Source: JAIEPW01 sp964406035
GTDB lineage: Bacteria > Acidobacteriota > Terriglobia > Bryobacterales > Bryobacteraceae
Direction: 5' to 3'
Assembly: GCA_964406035.1 (NCBI GenBank)
Contig: CAYOQB010000065.1
Span: 1-26,843, forward strand
Length of the DNA stretch: 26,843 nt
Shown: piece by piece, positions 14,880 to 23,442 of the stretch
How the letters are laid out: every line of letters starts with the position of its first letter
How positions within the stretch are numbered: the stretch's first letter is position 1
The notes under the pieces: generated by a model
What the model was told of the DNA's origin: nothing
The model's database searches: none
The model's input: only the letters and a program-made list of their open reading frames with translations
Program-made: the position numbers and the translations under genes

Positions 14880-17800
14880 GTATCTCAATCAGCTCGGCCG
14901 TAGCCTTTGTCTTCTTCCTCGGCATCGGCTACGTCATCTCCACATATTTCAACTTCCAGGGCCAGCAATGGTACTTCTTCATGGGCCTGATGGCCGCCCT
15001 GGGCATCTCCACCAGCGCGATCTTCTACTACCTGATGCAGAAGTTTCAGGAGAAGCGCGACGCCAAGAAAGCCGCCGAAGCCGCGGCCACCGGTGTTCCC
15101 GTGGATACGCCCGCGGGCGAAGCCGAGCATCTGATCCGCGAGGCCAACCAGCGGCTGGCGGAATCGAAAACCACTCCGGGCGCGGCCCTGTCGGCCCTCC
15201 CGGTGATCTTCCTGATCGGTGATCGCGGCACCTCCAAAACCTCCAGCGTGCTGGCGTCCGGCGTCGAGCCGGAACTGCTCGCCGGCCAGGTCTATGGCGA
15301 AGGCAGCCAGATCGCGCCCACCAAGGTCGCCAATATCTGGTTCGCGCGCGGGCTGGGAATCGTGGAGGCGGGCGGCCAGGTGCTGGGCGATCCCGCCAAC
15401 TGGAAAGCGCTGCTCAAGAAGCTGCAGCCCGGCCAGTTGAAGTCCATCATGGGCTCCGGCGGGCAATCGCCGCGCGGCGTGGTGCTGTGCTTCGATATTG
15501 AGAATTTCACCAAGCCGGACGCGGCGGAGGCGATCGGGAAAGCGTCGCGCTACCTGCAGGAGCGGCTGGGCGAAGTCTCGCAGCAGCTCGGCATCAGCTT
15601 CCCCGTGTACGTGCTGTTCACCCGCTGCGACCGCCTGCCGTTCTTCACCGAGTACGTGAAGACCTTGAACATGGAGGAAGCGGGCCAGGTGTTCGGCGTC
15701 ACGCTGCCCATGCGCAAGGAAACCGGCGGCGTTTACGGCGAGGAAGAAGCGCGCCGCCTTTCCGACGCGTTCAACAACCTGATCTACTCGCTGTGCGACA
15801 AGCGGCTGTTCTTCCTGCCGCGCGAGACCGAAGCCGACAAGATCCCCGGAGCGTACGAATTCCCGCGCGAGTTCCGCAAGCTGCGGCAAAGCCTGGTCGC
15901 GTTCCTGGTGGAAGTGGGGCGTCCCAGCCAGTTGCGGGCCAGCCCATTCCTGCGCGGCTTCTACTTCTCCGGCGTGCGTCCGGTGGTGATCAGCGATCAG
16001 GCGCCGGTGACCGCGGCCGAGCAGCAGAAGTCGCAGAGCCTGCAGGAAGCCGGCGGCGCCACCCGCATGTTCCGCGTCGGCATGGAACAGGAGCAGCGCG
16101 CCAAGGCGATGGCCTCGGGCGCGATGGCCGGCGGCGGCCGGAAGGTGCCGCAGTGGCTGTTCCTGGGTCACTTCTTCGCCGACATTCTGTTCTCTGACCG
16201 CGCCGCCATGAGCGCGTCCGGCTCCAGCGTCAAGGTCAGCCTGTGGCAGCGCGTGCTGCTCGGCGTGCTCAGCCTGTTCGCGGTCGTGTATTCCGGCCTG
16301 CTGGGCTGGTCCTACTACAACAACAACAAGCTGGAGCGCACCGCGATCGACGCGGCGCAGGCCATGCCCAAGACCCAGCTCGACGCCAAGGCGATCCCCT
16401 CCGAGGACGATCTGCGGCGCCTGGAAACGCTGCGGCAGTCGCTGGCCGAGATCTCGGGCTACGAGAAAAACGGCGCGCCCATGAAGATGCGCTTCGGCCT
16501 GTACAGCGGCAGCGATATGTACCCGGAAGTCCGGCGCATCTATTATGAGAAGTTCCGCCAGGCGCTGTTCGGCAACACCCAGGCCGGCCTGCTGGCGTTC
16601 CTCAGCAATGTTCCCGCGGCGCCCGGCCCGGCCGACGATTTCGGCTACGGCTACGACACGCTGAAGTCCTACCTGCTGACCACGTCGGAATACAAGCGAA
16701 CCTCGGATGCCAGCCTGGCGCAGTTCCTGGGCAGCCGCCTGCTGGACCGCTGGTCGCAAGGCCGGGAAGAGCAGATCGGCAAGGCGCGCCTGGATCTCGC
16801 CAAGCTGCAATTCGACTTCTACGCCTCGGATCTCGCCAACGGCAATCCGTATTCGGATCAGAGCGACGCGCCCGGCGTGGAGCGGGCTCGCAATTACCTG
16901 TGGGGCTTCGGCGGCGTGCAGACGTTCTATCGCGCGCTGCTTTCCGAGGCCGCCAAGAAGGGACCTCGCGTCACCTATAACTCCAAGTTCCCCGGCACAG
17001 CCGACGTCGTGGTCAGCACGCATCCGGTGGAGTACGCCTACACCAAGGACGGGTACGCGTTCCTCAAGGATCTGATTAAGAAGAAAGATCTGACGGGCGA
17101 GCAGTGGGTGATGGGTCCGCCGCGCGGAGCGGCCCCGGATCGGGCTTCCCTCGAAAAAGGCGTGTGGGAGCTGTACACCAAGGACTACATCCTGACCTGG
17201 CGGCAGGTGCTGCAGAAGAGCGCGGTGAAGCGTTATGAGAATCTGCAGGACGCCGCCAAGAAGCTGAGCATGCTGACCTCGGCGGAAGCGCAGGCCCCGC
17301 TGCTGTGTCTGATGTGGTGGTCCTCCACCAACACCGCGATCGATTTGCCGGGCGTCCAGCCCGCCTTCGCGGTGGTGCAGAAAGTGGTGCCGCCGCAGCA
17401 GCAGATGGCGTGCATCGTCAGTGAAAATACGCCGTACAACAACAGCCTGATGGCGCTGCAGAGCGGCGTGGATCAGGCATCGCAGCAGACGCCGCCCGAC
17501 CCGAACGTCGCTGCGGCGACGCTGCAGCAGGCCACCACCGCCCGGCAGGCGAAGCAAATGCTCGGCAACACGTTCCCCATCGACCAGGAGGCGCATTTGG
17601 AGCGCACAGTCGGCGATCTGCTGGAACAGCCGATCACCTACGCCGAAGGCCTGCTCAAGGGTCTGGGAGCGGGGCAATTGAACGCCGCCGGCGCGGGCTT
17701 CTGCAATGCCTTCTCGCCGCTGCTGCGCAAATTCCCGTTCAGCGCGGATGCCAAGGAAGAAGTGACCCTCGATGAACTCGGCAGCATCCTGCGTCCCAAG

Positions 17801-18385
17801 GACGCGCGGCTGTGGAAGTTCTACGAGGAAGCGTTGAAGAAACACCTGAACTGCGGTCCCGAGGGCTGCCAGACCACCAACGCGGATCCGCTGATCAAGC
17901 TGCAGCCGAACTTCGTCACCTTCTTCTCGCAGATGATGCGGTTTTCCCGCGCGCTGTACAACGAGCAGGGACAGGGTCCGAACTTCCGCTACGCGATGTC
18001 GCCCCGCGCGGCGGAAAACCTGGAAACCTTCGAGGTTCGCGTCAACGGAGAAGCGGCCAGCCTGAAGGGCGGGCAGAGCAAAGCCTACGTGTGGCCCGGC
18101 CCTGGATCGCCATCCTTCAAGCTGATCCTGAAACCGGTGGGTGGCGGATCGCTGGAACCGCAAACGTTCGAGGGTCCGTGGAGCGTCTTCCGCTTCTTCG
18201 CGGAAGCGGACCGGTCGCTGGGTCCGAACACGTTTGAGTGGATCTCCCGCTCCGGTCGTCAGATCACGCAGGTGGCGGGCAAGCCCCTGATTTACATCTT
18301 CACCATCGACGCCGGCGGCGCTCCCGTCGTGTTCAGTAAGGAGTTTTTGTCTACACTGAAGTGTGTTCCGAATGTCGCCCGGTGA
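14876..18385 (+). CDS. tssM: T6SS membrane-complex protein TssM (IcmF/VasK)
   Basis: An 1169-residue TssM, close to the usual 1100-1300. Two transmembrane helices lie at about residues 5-25 and 32-54, a cytoplasmic GTPase-like domain follows, and a third helix (LLGVLSLFAVVYSGLLGWSY) lies near 459-478. A large periplasmic domain ends with the family-typical GPWSVFRFFAEAD near 1100. The P-loop GDRGTSKT (115-122) has the GxxxxGK-like layout with intact Lys-Thr, so nucleotide binding is plausible; some TssM proteins lack it. TssM spans the periplasm and forms the channel scaffold with TssL and, where present, the lipoprotein TssJ. No tssJ is in this window. It is translationally coupled to tssL and followed after 18 bases by the kinase gene. 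Confidence 0.96.
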   Translation: MSISISSAVAFVFFLGIGYVISTYFNFQGQQWYFFMGLMAALGISTSAIFYYLMQKFQEKRDAKKAAEAAATGVPVDTPAGEAEHLIREANQRLAESKTTPGAALSALPVIFLIGDRGTSKTSSVLASGVEPELLAGQVYGEGSQIAPTKVANIWFARGLGIVEAGGQVLGDPANWKALLKKLQPGQLKSIMGSGGQSPRGVVLCFDIENFTKPDAAEAIGKASRYLQERLGEVSQQLGISFPVYVLFTRCDRLPFFTEYVKTLNMEEAGQVFGVTLPMRKETGGVYGEEEARRLSDAFNNLIYSLCDKRLFFLPRETEADKIPGAYEFPREFRKLRQSLVAFLVEVGRPSQLRASPFLRGFYFSGVRPVVISDQAPVTAAEQQKSQSLQEAGGATRMFRVGMEQEQRAKAMASGAMAGGGRKVPQWLFLGHFFADILFSDRAAMSASGSSVKVSLWQRVLLGVLSLFAVVYSGLLGWSYYNNNKLERTAIDAAQAMPKTQLDAKAIPSEDDLRRLETLRQSLAEISGYEKNGAPMKMRFGLYSGSDMYPEVRRIYYEKFRQALFGNTQAGLLAFLSNVPAAPGPADDFGYGYDTLKSYLLTTSEYKRTSDASLAQFLGSRLLDRWSQGREEQIGKARLDLAKLQFDFYASDLANGNPYSDQSDAPGVERARNYLWGFGGVQTFYRALLSEAAKKGPRVTYNSKFPGTADVVVSTHPVEYAYTKDGYAFLKDLIKKKDLTGEQWVMGPPRGAAPDRASLEKGVWELYTKDYILTWRQVLQKSAVKRYENLQDAAKKLSMLTSAEAQAPLLCLMWWSSTNTAIDLPGVQPAFAVVQKVVPPQQQMACIVSENTPYNNSLMALQSGVDQASQQTPPDPNVAAATLQQATTARQAKQMLGNTFPIDQEAHLERTVGDLLEQPITYAEGLLKGLGAGQLNAAGAGFCNAFSPLLRKFPFSADAKEEVTLDELGSILRPKDARLWKFYEEALKKHLNCGPEGCQTTNADPLIKLQPNFVTFFSQMMRFSRALYNEQGQGPNFRYAMSPRAAENLETFEVRVNGEAASLKGGQSKAYVWPGPGSPSFKLILKPVGGGSLEPQTFEGPWSVFRFFAEADRSLGPNTFEWISRSGRQITQVAGKPLIYIFTIDAGGAPVVFSKEFLSTLKCVPNVAR

Positions 18386-18403
18386 GCTTAACTAAAGGGG
18401 ATC

Positions 18404-19561
18404 ATGGACCTTCCAGCCAGAATCGGTAAGTACGAATTGCTCGAGTTCCTCGGCGGGGGCATGTCGCACGTGTACCGCGCCAAGGACACGGTTCTGGGGC
18501 GGACGGTCGCGCTGAAAATTCTCACCGAGGCGGGCGTTACGGATCAGGAAGCGAAGGCGCGTTTTCTGCTGGAAGCGCGCATGGCCTCCAACATCCAGCA
18601 CGACAACATCATCAACGTCTACGATTTTGGCGAGGAAAGCGGGCGGCCGTTCATCGTCATGGAGTTTCTGCGCGGCGAAAGCCTCCGCGCCGCGATCAAG
18701 GCCGCCCGCACCGGCGACCTGACCGCCAAGCTGCAGGCCTCGCTTCAGGTGGCCAAGGCGCTCGAATACATCCACGCCCGCAAAATCATCCATCGCGACA
18801 TCAAGCCGGAAAACATCCACATCGATGCCGCCGGCAAGGTCAAGCTGATGGATTTTGGCATCGCCAAGAGCGAAGGCATGTCGCTGACGCGCGCGGGCTT
18901 CACGCTGGGAACCCCGTATTACATGGCGCCGGAGCAGGTGCTCGGGCAGCAGATCACCCCGCTGGTGGACGTATACGCGTTCGGCGTGGTGCTCTATGAG
19001 CTGCTGACCGGCGTCAAGCCGATCGCGGGCGAGACGGTGGAGCGGATCTTCAACGCGATCCTTTATGAGCCGTTGAACCTGGAGCCGGTGAAGGCGTTGA
19101 ACGCGCCGGCGCCGGTTTTCGACCTCATCACCCGATGCACGGCGAAGCAGACCGCGCAGCGGCCGCAGAGCATGACCGAGGTCGTGGTGGCGCTGCAGCA
19201 CATCCTGGATCCGTCGATGCCCGCGCCGAAGTGGACTGCGGAGAACGCCGCTGCCCCTCCGGCGCAGCCGCAGCAGCCGGTAGCGCCGCCGCTGAAGCAG
19301 GGACCTGCTCCGCCTCCCGCGGCCGCTCCGAAAGCCGCTCCGCCGCCACCCGCGGCCAAGCCTCCAGCCGCGGCCCCCAAACAGGCCGCGCCGCCCCCGC
19401 GACCCGCGCCGCCGCCCTCCATGGACGGGATGCCGGGCTGGGTCCGGATGTTGCCCGCCTCGCTGCAAACGCAAACCGGCTTGATGGTGGTGGCCGCCGG
19501 AGCCGTGCTGCTGCTATTTCTGGTGCTGTACTTCGTGCTTTCGCTCGCCCAACTGGTGTAG
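18404..19561 (+). CDS. Tail-anchored Hanks-type Ser/Thr protein kinase, T6SS-linked
   Basis: A 385-residue protein with a complete kinase domain at about 10-275: glycine loop G17GGMSHVY, ATP-binding Lys38 in VALK, catalytic HRD 130-132 with KPEN, DFG 150-152, and APE 175-177. The third glycine of the loop is Ser. A Pro/Ala-rich linker (about 285-345) leads to a single C-terminal transmembrane helix (MVVAAGAVLLLFLVLYFVL) with few residues beyond, so the catalytic domain stays in the cytoplasm. This linker-plus-tail-anchor plan matches the repeat protein at 10414-12552. In Pseudomonas-type T6SS a kinase (PpkA) phosphorylates an FHA protein to trigger assembly. Here the FHA-DUF4123 protein and the EFTxxF repeats are local candidate partners. 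AAGGGG at 18395-18400 is a good ribosome-binding site. The gene ends seven bases from the convergent SpeE-type gene. No PppA-type phosphatase is in the window. Confidence 0.92.
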   Translation: MDLPARIGKYELLEFLGGGMSHVYRAKDTVLGRTVALKILTEAGVTDQEAKARFLLEARMASNIQHDNIINVYDFGEESGRPFIVMEFLRGESLRAAIKAARTGDLTAKLQASLQVAKALEYIHARKIIHRDIKPENIHIDAAGKVKLMDFGIAKSEGMSLTRAGFTLGTPYYMAPEQVLGQQITPLVDVYAFGVVLYELLTGVKPIAGETVERIFNAILYEPLNLEPVKALNAPAPVFDLITRCTAKQTAQRPQSMTEVVVALQHILDPSMPAPKWTAENAAAPPAQPQQPVAPPLKQGPAPPPAAAPKAAPPPPAAKPPAAAPKQAAPPPRPAPPPSMDGMPGWVRMLPASLQTQTGLMVVAAGAVLLLFLVLYFVLSLAQLV

Positions 19562-19568
19562 CCGGGCC

Positions 19569-21065
19569 TCAGCGCACGATGTCGCGCCACTCGCTTTCGT
19601 AGTAGCGCACCAGGACCTGATCGTTCAGCCGGTTCGGCTCCACTTCCACTGGAAGCATGTCGTTGGGGAACTGGAACAGCGCCGCGACATTGTCCCGCGA
19701 CAGGAATCGCAAGCCGCCCGGCAGCCGGTCCGGCAATTGATACTTGCCGTGCCCGGCGATCACGAAGCCCCACTCCCCGAACGACGGCACGTACACATGG
19801 TAAGGCGAGGTCTCGAATCCCGCCTGCCGCAGCGTTTCCACGATGCACCAGTAGGATTGCCGCGCGAACAGCGGCGATGTGCTCTGCACCACCGCCAGCC
19901 CGCCCCGCGACACATGCCGCTTCAGCAGACGGTAAAACGCGGTGGTGTACAGCTTGCCCAGCGAAAAGTTCGTCGGATCCGGGAAATCGACCACGATCAG
20001 ATCGAAGGACTCGGGATTCTCCTCCAGCCAGGGGAAAGCGTCGCCGTTGATCACCTTCACCCGCGGCGCGCGTAATGCGCCTTCGTTCAGTTGCTTCAAT
20101 AGCGGATGAGTCGAGAACAGCCGCGTCATTTCCGGATCGAGATCCACCAGCGTGATCTGTTCTACGGTGGAATACTTCAGGATCTCGCGCACGGCCAGCC
20201 CGTCGCCGCCGCCGAGCACCAGGACGCGCCGTGCTCCCGGGAGCGAGGCCAGCGCGGGATGCACCAGCGCCTCATGATAGCGGTACTCGTCGCGCGAGCT
20301 GAACTGCAGGTGGGAGCTGAGAAACAGCCGCAGATCGTCCTTCCACTTGGTCAGCACGATCCGCTGGTAGCGCGTGTTCACCGCCAGGATCACTTCGTCG
20401 GCGTAGAGGTTGGCGTCGGCGGTGTCGGTGATCCAGTCCGCCGCGGCCATGCCGCCGGCGAGCATCAGCAGCACCACCACCGAGGTCGCGCGCAGGTACA
20501 TCGGCTTGGCCAGTTGCGCCCGGAACAGAAAGGTGGACCACAGCGCCACACCCGCGTTCAGGATCCCGAACAGCATCGCCGACCGCACCAGGCCCAGATG
20601 CGGCACCAGCAGAATCGGAAACAGCAGCGACGCTCCCAGCGCTCCCAGGTAGTCGAAGGTCAGGACGTTCGCTACCAGATCGCGGAACTCGAAGCGCTCT
20701 TTCAGAATGCGCATCAACAGCGGGATCTCGAGTCCCACCAGCACGCCGATCAGAAACACCAGCAGGTACAGAAGGAAGCGGAAGCTCGCGGTGTAGGCGA
20801 AAGCCAGGAACAGAATGCCGGAGGAGAAGCCGCCCAGCAGGCCCACCATCAGCTCGATAGTGATGAAGCGGGACACCAGGCCGCGGCCGATGAACTTCGA
20901 GAGGTAGCTGCCCACGCCCATCGCGAACAGGTAGGTCCCGATCACGGTGGAAAACTGCAGCACGCTGTCGCCCAGCAGGTAGCTGGCGATGGTTCCCGCG
21001 ATCAGCTCATAGATGAGCCCGCAGGCGGCGATCAGCAGTACCGATAGAAATAGAACAAACTGCAT
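19569..21065 (-). CDS. speE: Membrane-embedded SpeE-family aminopropyltransferase
   Basis: A 498-residue protein from ATG 21065; the longer frame to 21179 would add 38 His/Arg-rich residues overlapping the DUF350 gene and is rejected. Residues about 1-215 hold roughly seven hydrophobic helices (from FVLFLSVLLIAACGLIYELI). Residues about 225-498 are a spermidine-synthase-like Rossmann domain: VLVLGGGDGLAVREIL (GGGDG near 283-287), LVDLDPEM, NGDAF, and VVDFPDP matching the D-x-x-D-P active-site motif. SpeE enzymes transfer aminopropyl from decarboxylated SAM, which SpeD encoded in the same operon would supply. The acceptor is unknown. The membrane domain suggests action at the membrane, perhaps on a lipid-linked or transported amine, though plain spermidine synthesis is possible. 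It is the last gene of the operon. Confidence 0.86.
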   Translation of the reverse strand: MQFVLFLSVLLIAACGLIYELIAGTIASYLLGDSVLQFSTVIGTYLFAMGVGSYLSKFIGRGLVSRFITIELMVGLLGGFSSGILFLAFAYTASFRFLLYLLVFLIGVLVGLEIPLLMRILKERFEFRDLVANVLTFDYLGALGASLLFPILLVPHLGLVRSAMLFGILNAGVALWSTFLFRAQLAKPMYLRATSVVVLLMLAGGMAAADWITDTADANLYADEVILAVNTRYQRIVLTKWKDDLRLFLSSHLQFSSRDEYRYHEALVHPALASLPGARRVLVLGGGDGLAVREILKYSTVEQITLVDLDPEMTRLFSTHPLLKQLNEGALRAPRVKVINGDAFPWLEENPESFDLIVVDFPDPTNFSLGKLYTTAFYRLLKRHVSRGGLAVVQSTSPLFARQSYWCIVETLRQAGFETSPYHVYVPSFGEWGFVIAGHGKYQLPDRLPGGLRFLSRDNVAALFQFPNDMLPVEVEPNRLNDQVLVRYYESEWRDIVR

Positions 21066-21079
21066 TCCGGCTTGCGCGG

Positions 21080-21292
21080 CTAATGGACCGCGGCGGCGAT
21101 GATGATGGCGATCCCCAGCAGCACCGAGCCGATGACGATGGCCACCGCCGTGTTCTTCTCCTCCGCGATCAGGTGCCACAGGTCGCGGGGCGTGGCCTTA
21201 TCCACGATGACCCAGGCGATCAGCAGCATCACCACTCCCAGCGCCGAGTACACCACCGCGCCCAGGAGATTCTCCCAGTGGAACGTTCCCAT
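21080..21292 (-). CDS. DUF350-like small membrane protein
   Basis: A 70-residue protein with two hydrophobic helices (AVVYSALGVVMLLIAWVIVD and VAIVIGSVLLGIAIIIAAAV) joined by a polar stretch with KATPRDLWHLIAEEKNTA. The layout and the EEKNTA stretch match one half of DUF350/YjfL proteins, which have paired helices. The function is unknown; family members often sit beside membrane-stress (PspA, SPFH) and polyamine-type genes, as here. GGGAGG lies eight bases before the ATG and spans the end of the upstream 64-residue gene. The start of the SpeE-type gene is 14 bases downstream. Confidence 0.8.
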   Translation of the reverse strand: MGTFHWENLLGAVVYSALGVVMLLIAWVIVDKATPRDLWHLIAEEKNTAVAIVIGSVLLGIAIIIAAAVH

Positions 21293-21293
21293 G

Positions 21294-21488
21294 CTATTTG
21301 CCTCCCAAGTAACGTGAATAGTTGCGATAGTGCGAGCGGTACGCGCCGGGGTTGTCGCGCACGGTCCGCGGCACGTTCTTTACCTCGTCGATGTCGGCCA
21401 AACTCCAGCCCCGGTACTCCAGGTACGATGCGCCTCCCAGAAGCATGGAAGCGTAAGCCAGGTAAAAGGGGTGCCGCAGAAATCTCAT
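21294..21488 (-). CDS. 64-residue protein of the SPFH/SpeD operon
   Basis: Family not named with confidence. The first 25 residues contain a short hydrophobic stretch (FYLAYASMLLGGASYL). The rest is polar with KNVPRTVRDNPGAYRSHYRN and ends in GGK; the VPRTVRDNPG..YRSHY block looks conserved rather than random. Its ATG overlaps the stop of the upstream DUF4178 gene in an ATGA, and its stop lies two bases from the DUF350 start, so it is clearly an operon member. A small inner-membrane-associated partner of the DUF350 protein is a guess. Confidence 0.65.
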   Translation of the reverse strand: MRFLRHPFYLAYASMLLGGASYLEYRGWSLADIDEVKNVPRTVRDNPGAYRSHYRNYSRYLGGK

Positions 21489-22807
21489 TCGTCGTCTCCC
21501 GAATCGTCACTGTCGTCCGTGGAGGGCGCGTAATCGCTCTCGCTCCACCGTCTGCTCTCAAAGGACGCCGCTCGGATGCTGAAGATCACCGGCGGAATCA
21601 ACAGCAGGAACGCCGTCAGCCAGAACAGCCCGGTGGAAACGGTGCCATAGTTCACCCGCACGATGTAGTTCACGCTGGCCGACTTGCCGCCTTCCATTTC
21701 CGGTTCGATCCGCAGGTAATAGCGCCCCGGCGGCACGCGCGGCACGTCCACGGATTCCGACTGGCTGCCCTCGCTCCAGCTTCCGTCGCTGTCGCTGCCG
21801 TAGTAGTAGCTCACTTCCTTGCCGAAATCGTAGGCGTCGCCGGTCTGATCGTTGATCAGCGCCATGCCCAGGTACAGCCAGTTGTTGCTGACGTCCGCCC
21901 GGATATTCACTTCCGCCGACAGCGGGCGATTACCCTTCAGTTCGAACACCGGCGTCACGAAGCTGGTTTCGCCGCGCGCCGGCGTGGTGTAGGAGTACGC
22001 GGATTCGAAGACCTTGCGTCCTGACGACCCGAGGAAAAGCGCGATGCCCACGGTAATCGCGATCAGGATCAGGTACAGCATCCAGATGCTTTTCACCCTT
22101 CCGGTGAAGGGCGACGGCTGATTGGCGAACACGCCTTCGGCACGCGGCGGCGCGTCCTTGCGTCCGAACGCCTGGAACACCTCGGCCCCGGTCATGTAGC
22201 GGCCCTGTGACCAGGTGATCTCCGATGGCGTGACCTCGGAGGAAAGCACGAAGGGCGGCGCGACATAGTCGTCGTACGCCACCTCATCGTCCTTCCGCGC
22301 CTGCCAGGGGAACTCGCCCACCACGTAGTATGTGTTCGAGGTCGCGTGCTGGAAGTGCTTGTACTTCAGCCCGTCCAGCATCACTTCCGGCCGCGTGCCG
22401 CCCGCAATCCGCGGCGCCTTTTTCACGCCGGTGACGTAGTTCCAGTGTCCGCGATAGTGGGTCAGGTAGCGGAAGCCCTGGTACGGATTGAACAGGACGT
22501 ACTCTTCCCATTCGTATCGCTCGCCGTCCACTTCGATGCCGCGCACCTGGTAGCCGATCGCCTCGAACACGGCGTTTTCAAAGCGCGCGCGGCTGCCCAG
22601 CGCGATCACCGGCTGGCGCTTGTCCTTGCCGTAGGCGCGCTCCAGCAGGCGCAGCGTCTTGTCGCTCGAATCCAGCGTGCTCAGGCAGTTCTGGCAGACC
22701 ACCGTCAGCGTGTGGGCGAAGCCGCGGATCTCCACTCGACCCCCGCAGCCAGGGCAGTTGAGAGCCTTCACCTTCACCGTGGGAGGCTGCACGTAGGGAG
22801 TGCTCAC
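21485..22807 (-). CDS. DUF4178 protein with zinc ribbon and two membrane helices
   Basis: A 440-residue protein from GTG 22807, which overlaps the upstream stop as GTGA and has GAGGGG five bases before it; a GTG at 22813 is the alternative. Cys18-x-x-Cys21 and Cys38-x-x-Cys41 form a zinc ribbon. A DUF4178 domain follows (about 55-195; GSRARFENAVFEAIGYQVRG, WEEYVLFNPYQGFRYL). A transmembrane helix lies near 240-259 (WMLYLILIAITVGIALFLG), then a beta-rich external region (about 265-385; SVDVPRVPPGRYYLRIEPE), a second helix near 389-409, and an acidic tail rich in Asp. The function is unknown. The topology suggests a sensor with a cytoplasmic DUF4178/zinc part and a periplasmic beta domain. Third DUF/ribbon-type member of the operon. 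Confidence 0.82.
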   Translation of the reverse strand: MSTPYVQPPTVKVKALNCPGCGGRVEIRGFAHTLTVVCQNCLSTLDSSDKTLRLLERAYGKDKRQPVIALGSRARFENAVFEAIGYQVRGIEVDGERYEWEEYVLFNPYQGFRYLTHYRGHWNYVTGVKKAPRIAGGTRPEVMLDGLKYKHFQHATSNTYYVVGEFPWQARKDDEVAYDDYVAPPFVLSSEVTPSEITWSQGRYMTGAEVFQAFGRKDAPPRAEGVFANQPSPFTGRVKSIWMLYLILIAITVGIALFLGSSGRKVFESAYSYTTPARGETSFVTPVFELKGNRPLSAEVNIRADVSNNWLYLGMALINDQTGDAYDFGKEVSYYYGSDSDGSWSEGSQSESVDVPRVPPGRYYLRIEPEMEGGKSASVNYIVRVNYGTVSTGLFWLTAFLLLIPPVIFSIRAASFESRRWSESDYAPSTDDSDDSGDDE

Positions 22808-23442
22808 ATCCACCCCTCGAATTGCCGCACGTTTTTCAGATTCAGCGCCGCGAACTCCACTGGCTCGCCCAGGAACAGCAGCGGCTCATCCTCGCTGTAG
22901 TCGATGGTGCCGAACTTGCCGTCGGCCGATCGGAGATCGACAAACAGCATCCGTGATTTGTCCCAGAACTCGAACGGCAGCTCACCTTGAACGCCTTTGT
23001 AGACGGCGGTGGTGCGGGACGTGATCTGATACTCGGTCTGGCCGAAGGTCAGCGTGCGGCCCCGCAGCGCGTCCTCATCGGAGGGCAGAGGGTTGTTGGG
23101 CTGCACCAGGAAGGAGATCGCGTATTCGAGCTGCGCATCGCTCAGCCAGCCGCTGGTGGAATCGTTGAAAATCAGGTGCCACTCGTTCCAGGAGCCGAGC
23201 TCGTACTGATAAACGATCCGCCCGATCACCTGAAAAGACTTGCCGCGGTACACGCCCTCGGTCAGCAACTGGATGGGCGATGCGTCCTCCGGCAGGTCCG
23301 CTACCTCGCCCACCTTGGCGAGATCCTCGTCATGGCGCACCAGGATGGAACTGCAGAACTCGCAGGTGGTCTGGATGGCGCCGCTCCAGACGAACTTCAC
23401 CGGCGCGCCGCAGTTGGGGCAGTTGGCGATCCGGCGGCTCAC
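22804..23442 (-). CDS. DUF4178 protein with N-terminal zinc ribbon, soluble
   Basis: A 212-residue protein starting at GTG 23442, whose GTGA overlaps the speD stop. Cys8-x-x-Cys11 and Cys27-x-x-Cys30 form a zinc ribbon. The rest is a DUF4178-type region: GVYRGKSFQVIGRIVYQYEL, then WNEWHLIFNDSTSGWLSDAQ (family-typical aromatic/acidic core) and GELPFEFWDKSRMLFVDLRS. No transmembrane helix is seen. It shares its plan with the next gene but lacks the membrane part, so the two may work as a soluble and membrane pair. The biochemical role is unknown. Confidence 0.82.
   Translation of the reverse strand: MSRRIANCPNCGAPVKFVWSGAIQTTCEFCSSILVRHDEDLAKVGEVADLPEDASPIQLLTEGVYRGKSFQVIGRIVYQYELGSWNEWHLIFNDSTSGWLSDAQLEYAISFLVQPNNPLPSDEDALRGRTLTFGQTEYQITSRTTAVYKGVQGELPFEFWDKSRMLFVDLRSADGKFGTIDYSEDEPLLFLGEPVEFAALNLKNVRQFEGWM

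Noticed and set aside
14885..18163. 1092-residue open frame on the minus strand
   Set aside because: Exact shadow of tssM; composition is Arg/His/Ala/Gly-rich and no motif is present.
20106..21047. 313-residue Gln/His-rich plus-strand frame
   Set aside because: Shadow of the SpeE-type membrane gene; no domain.
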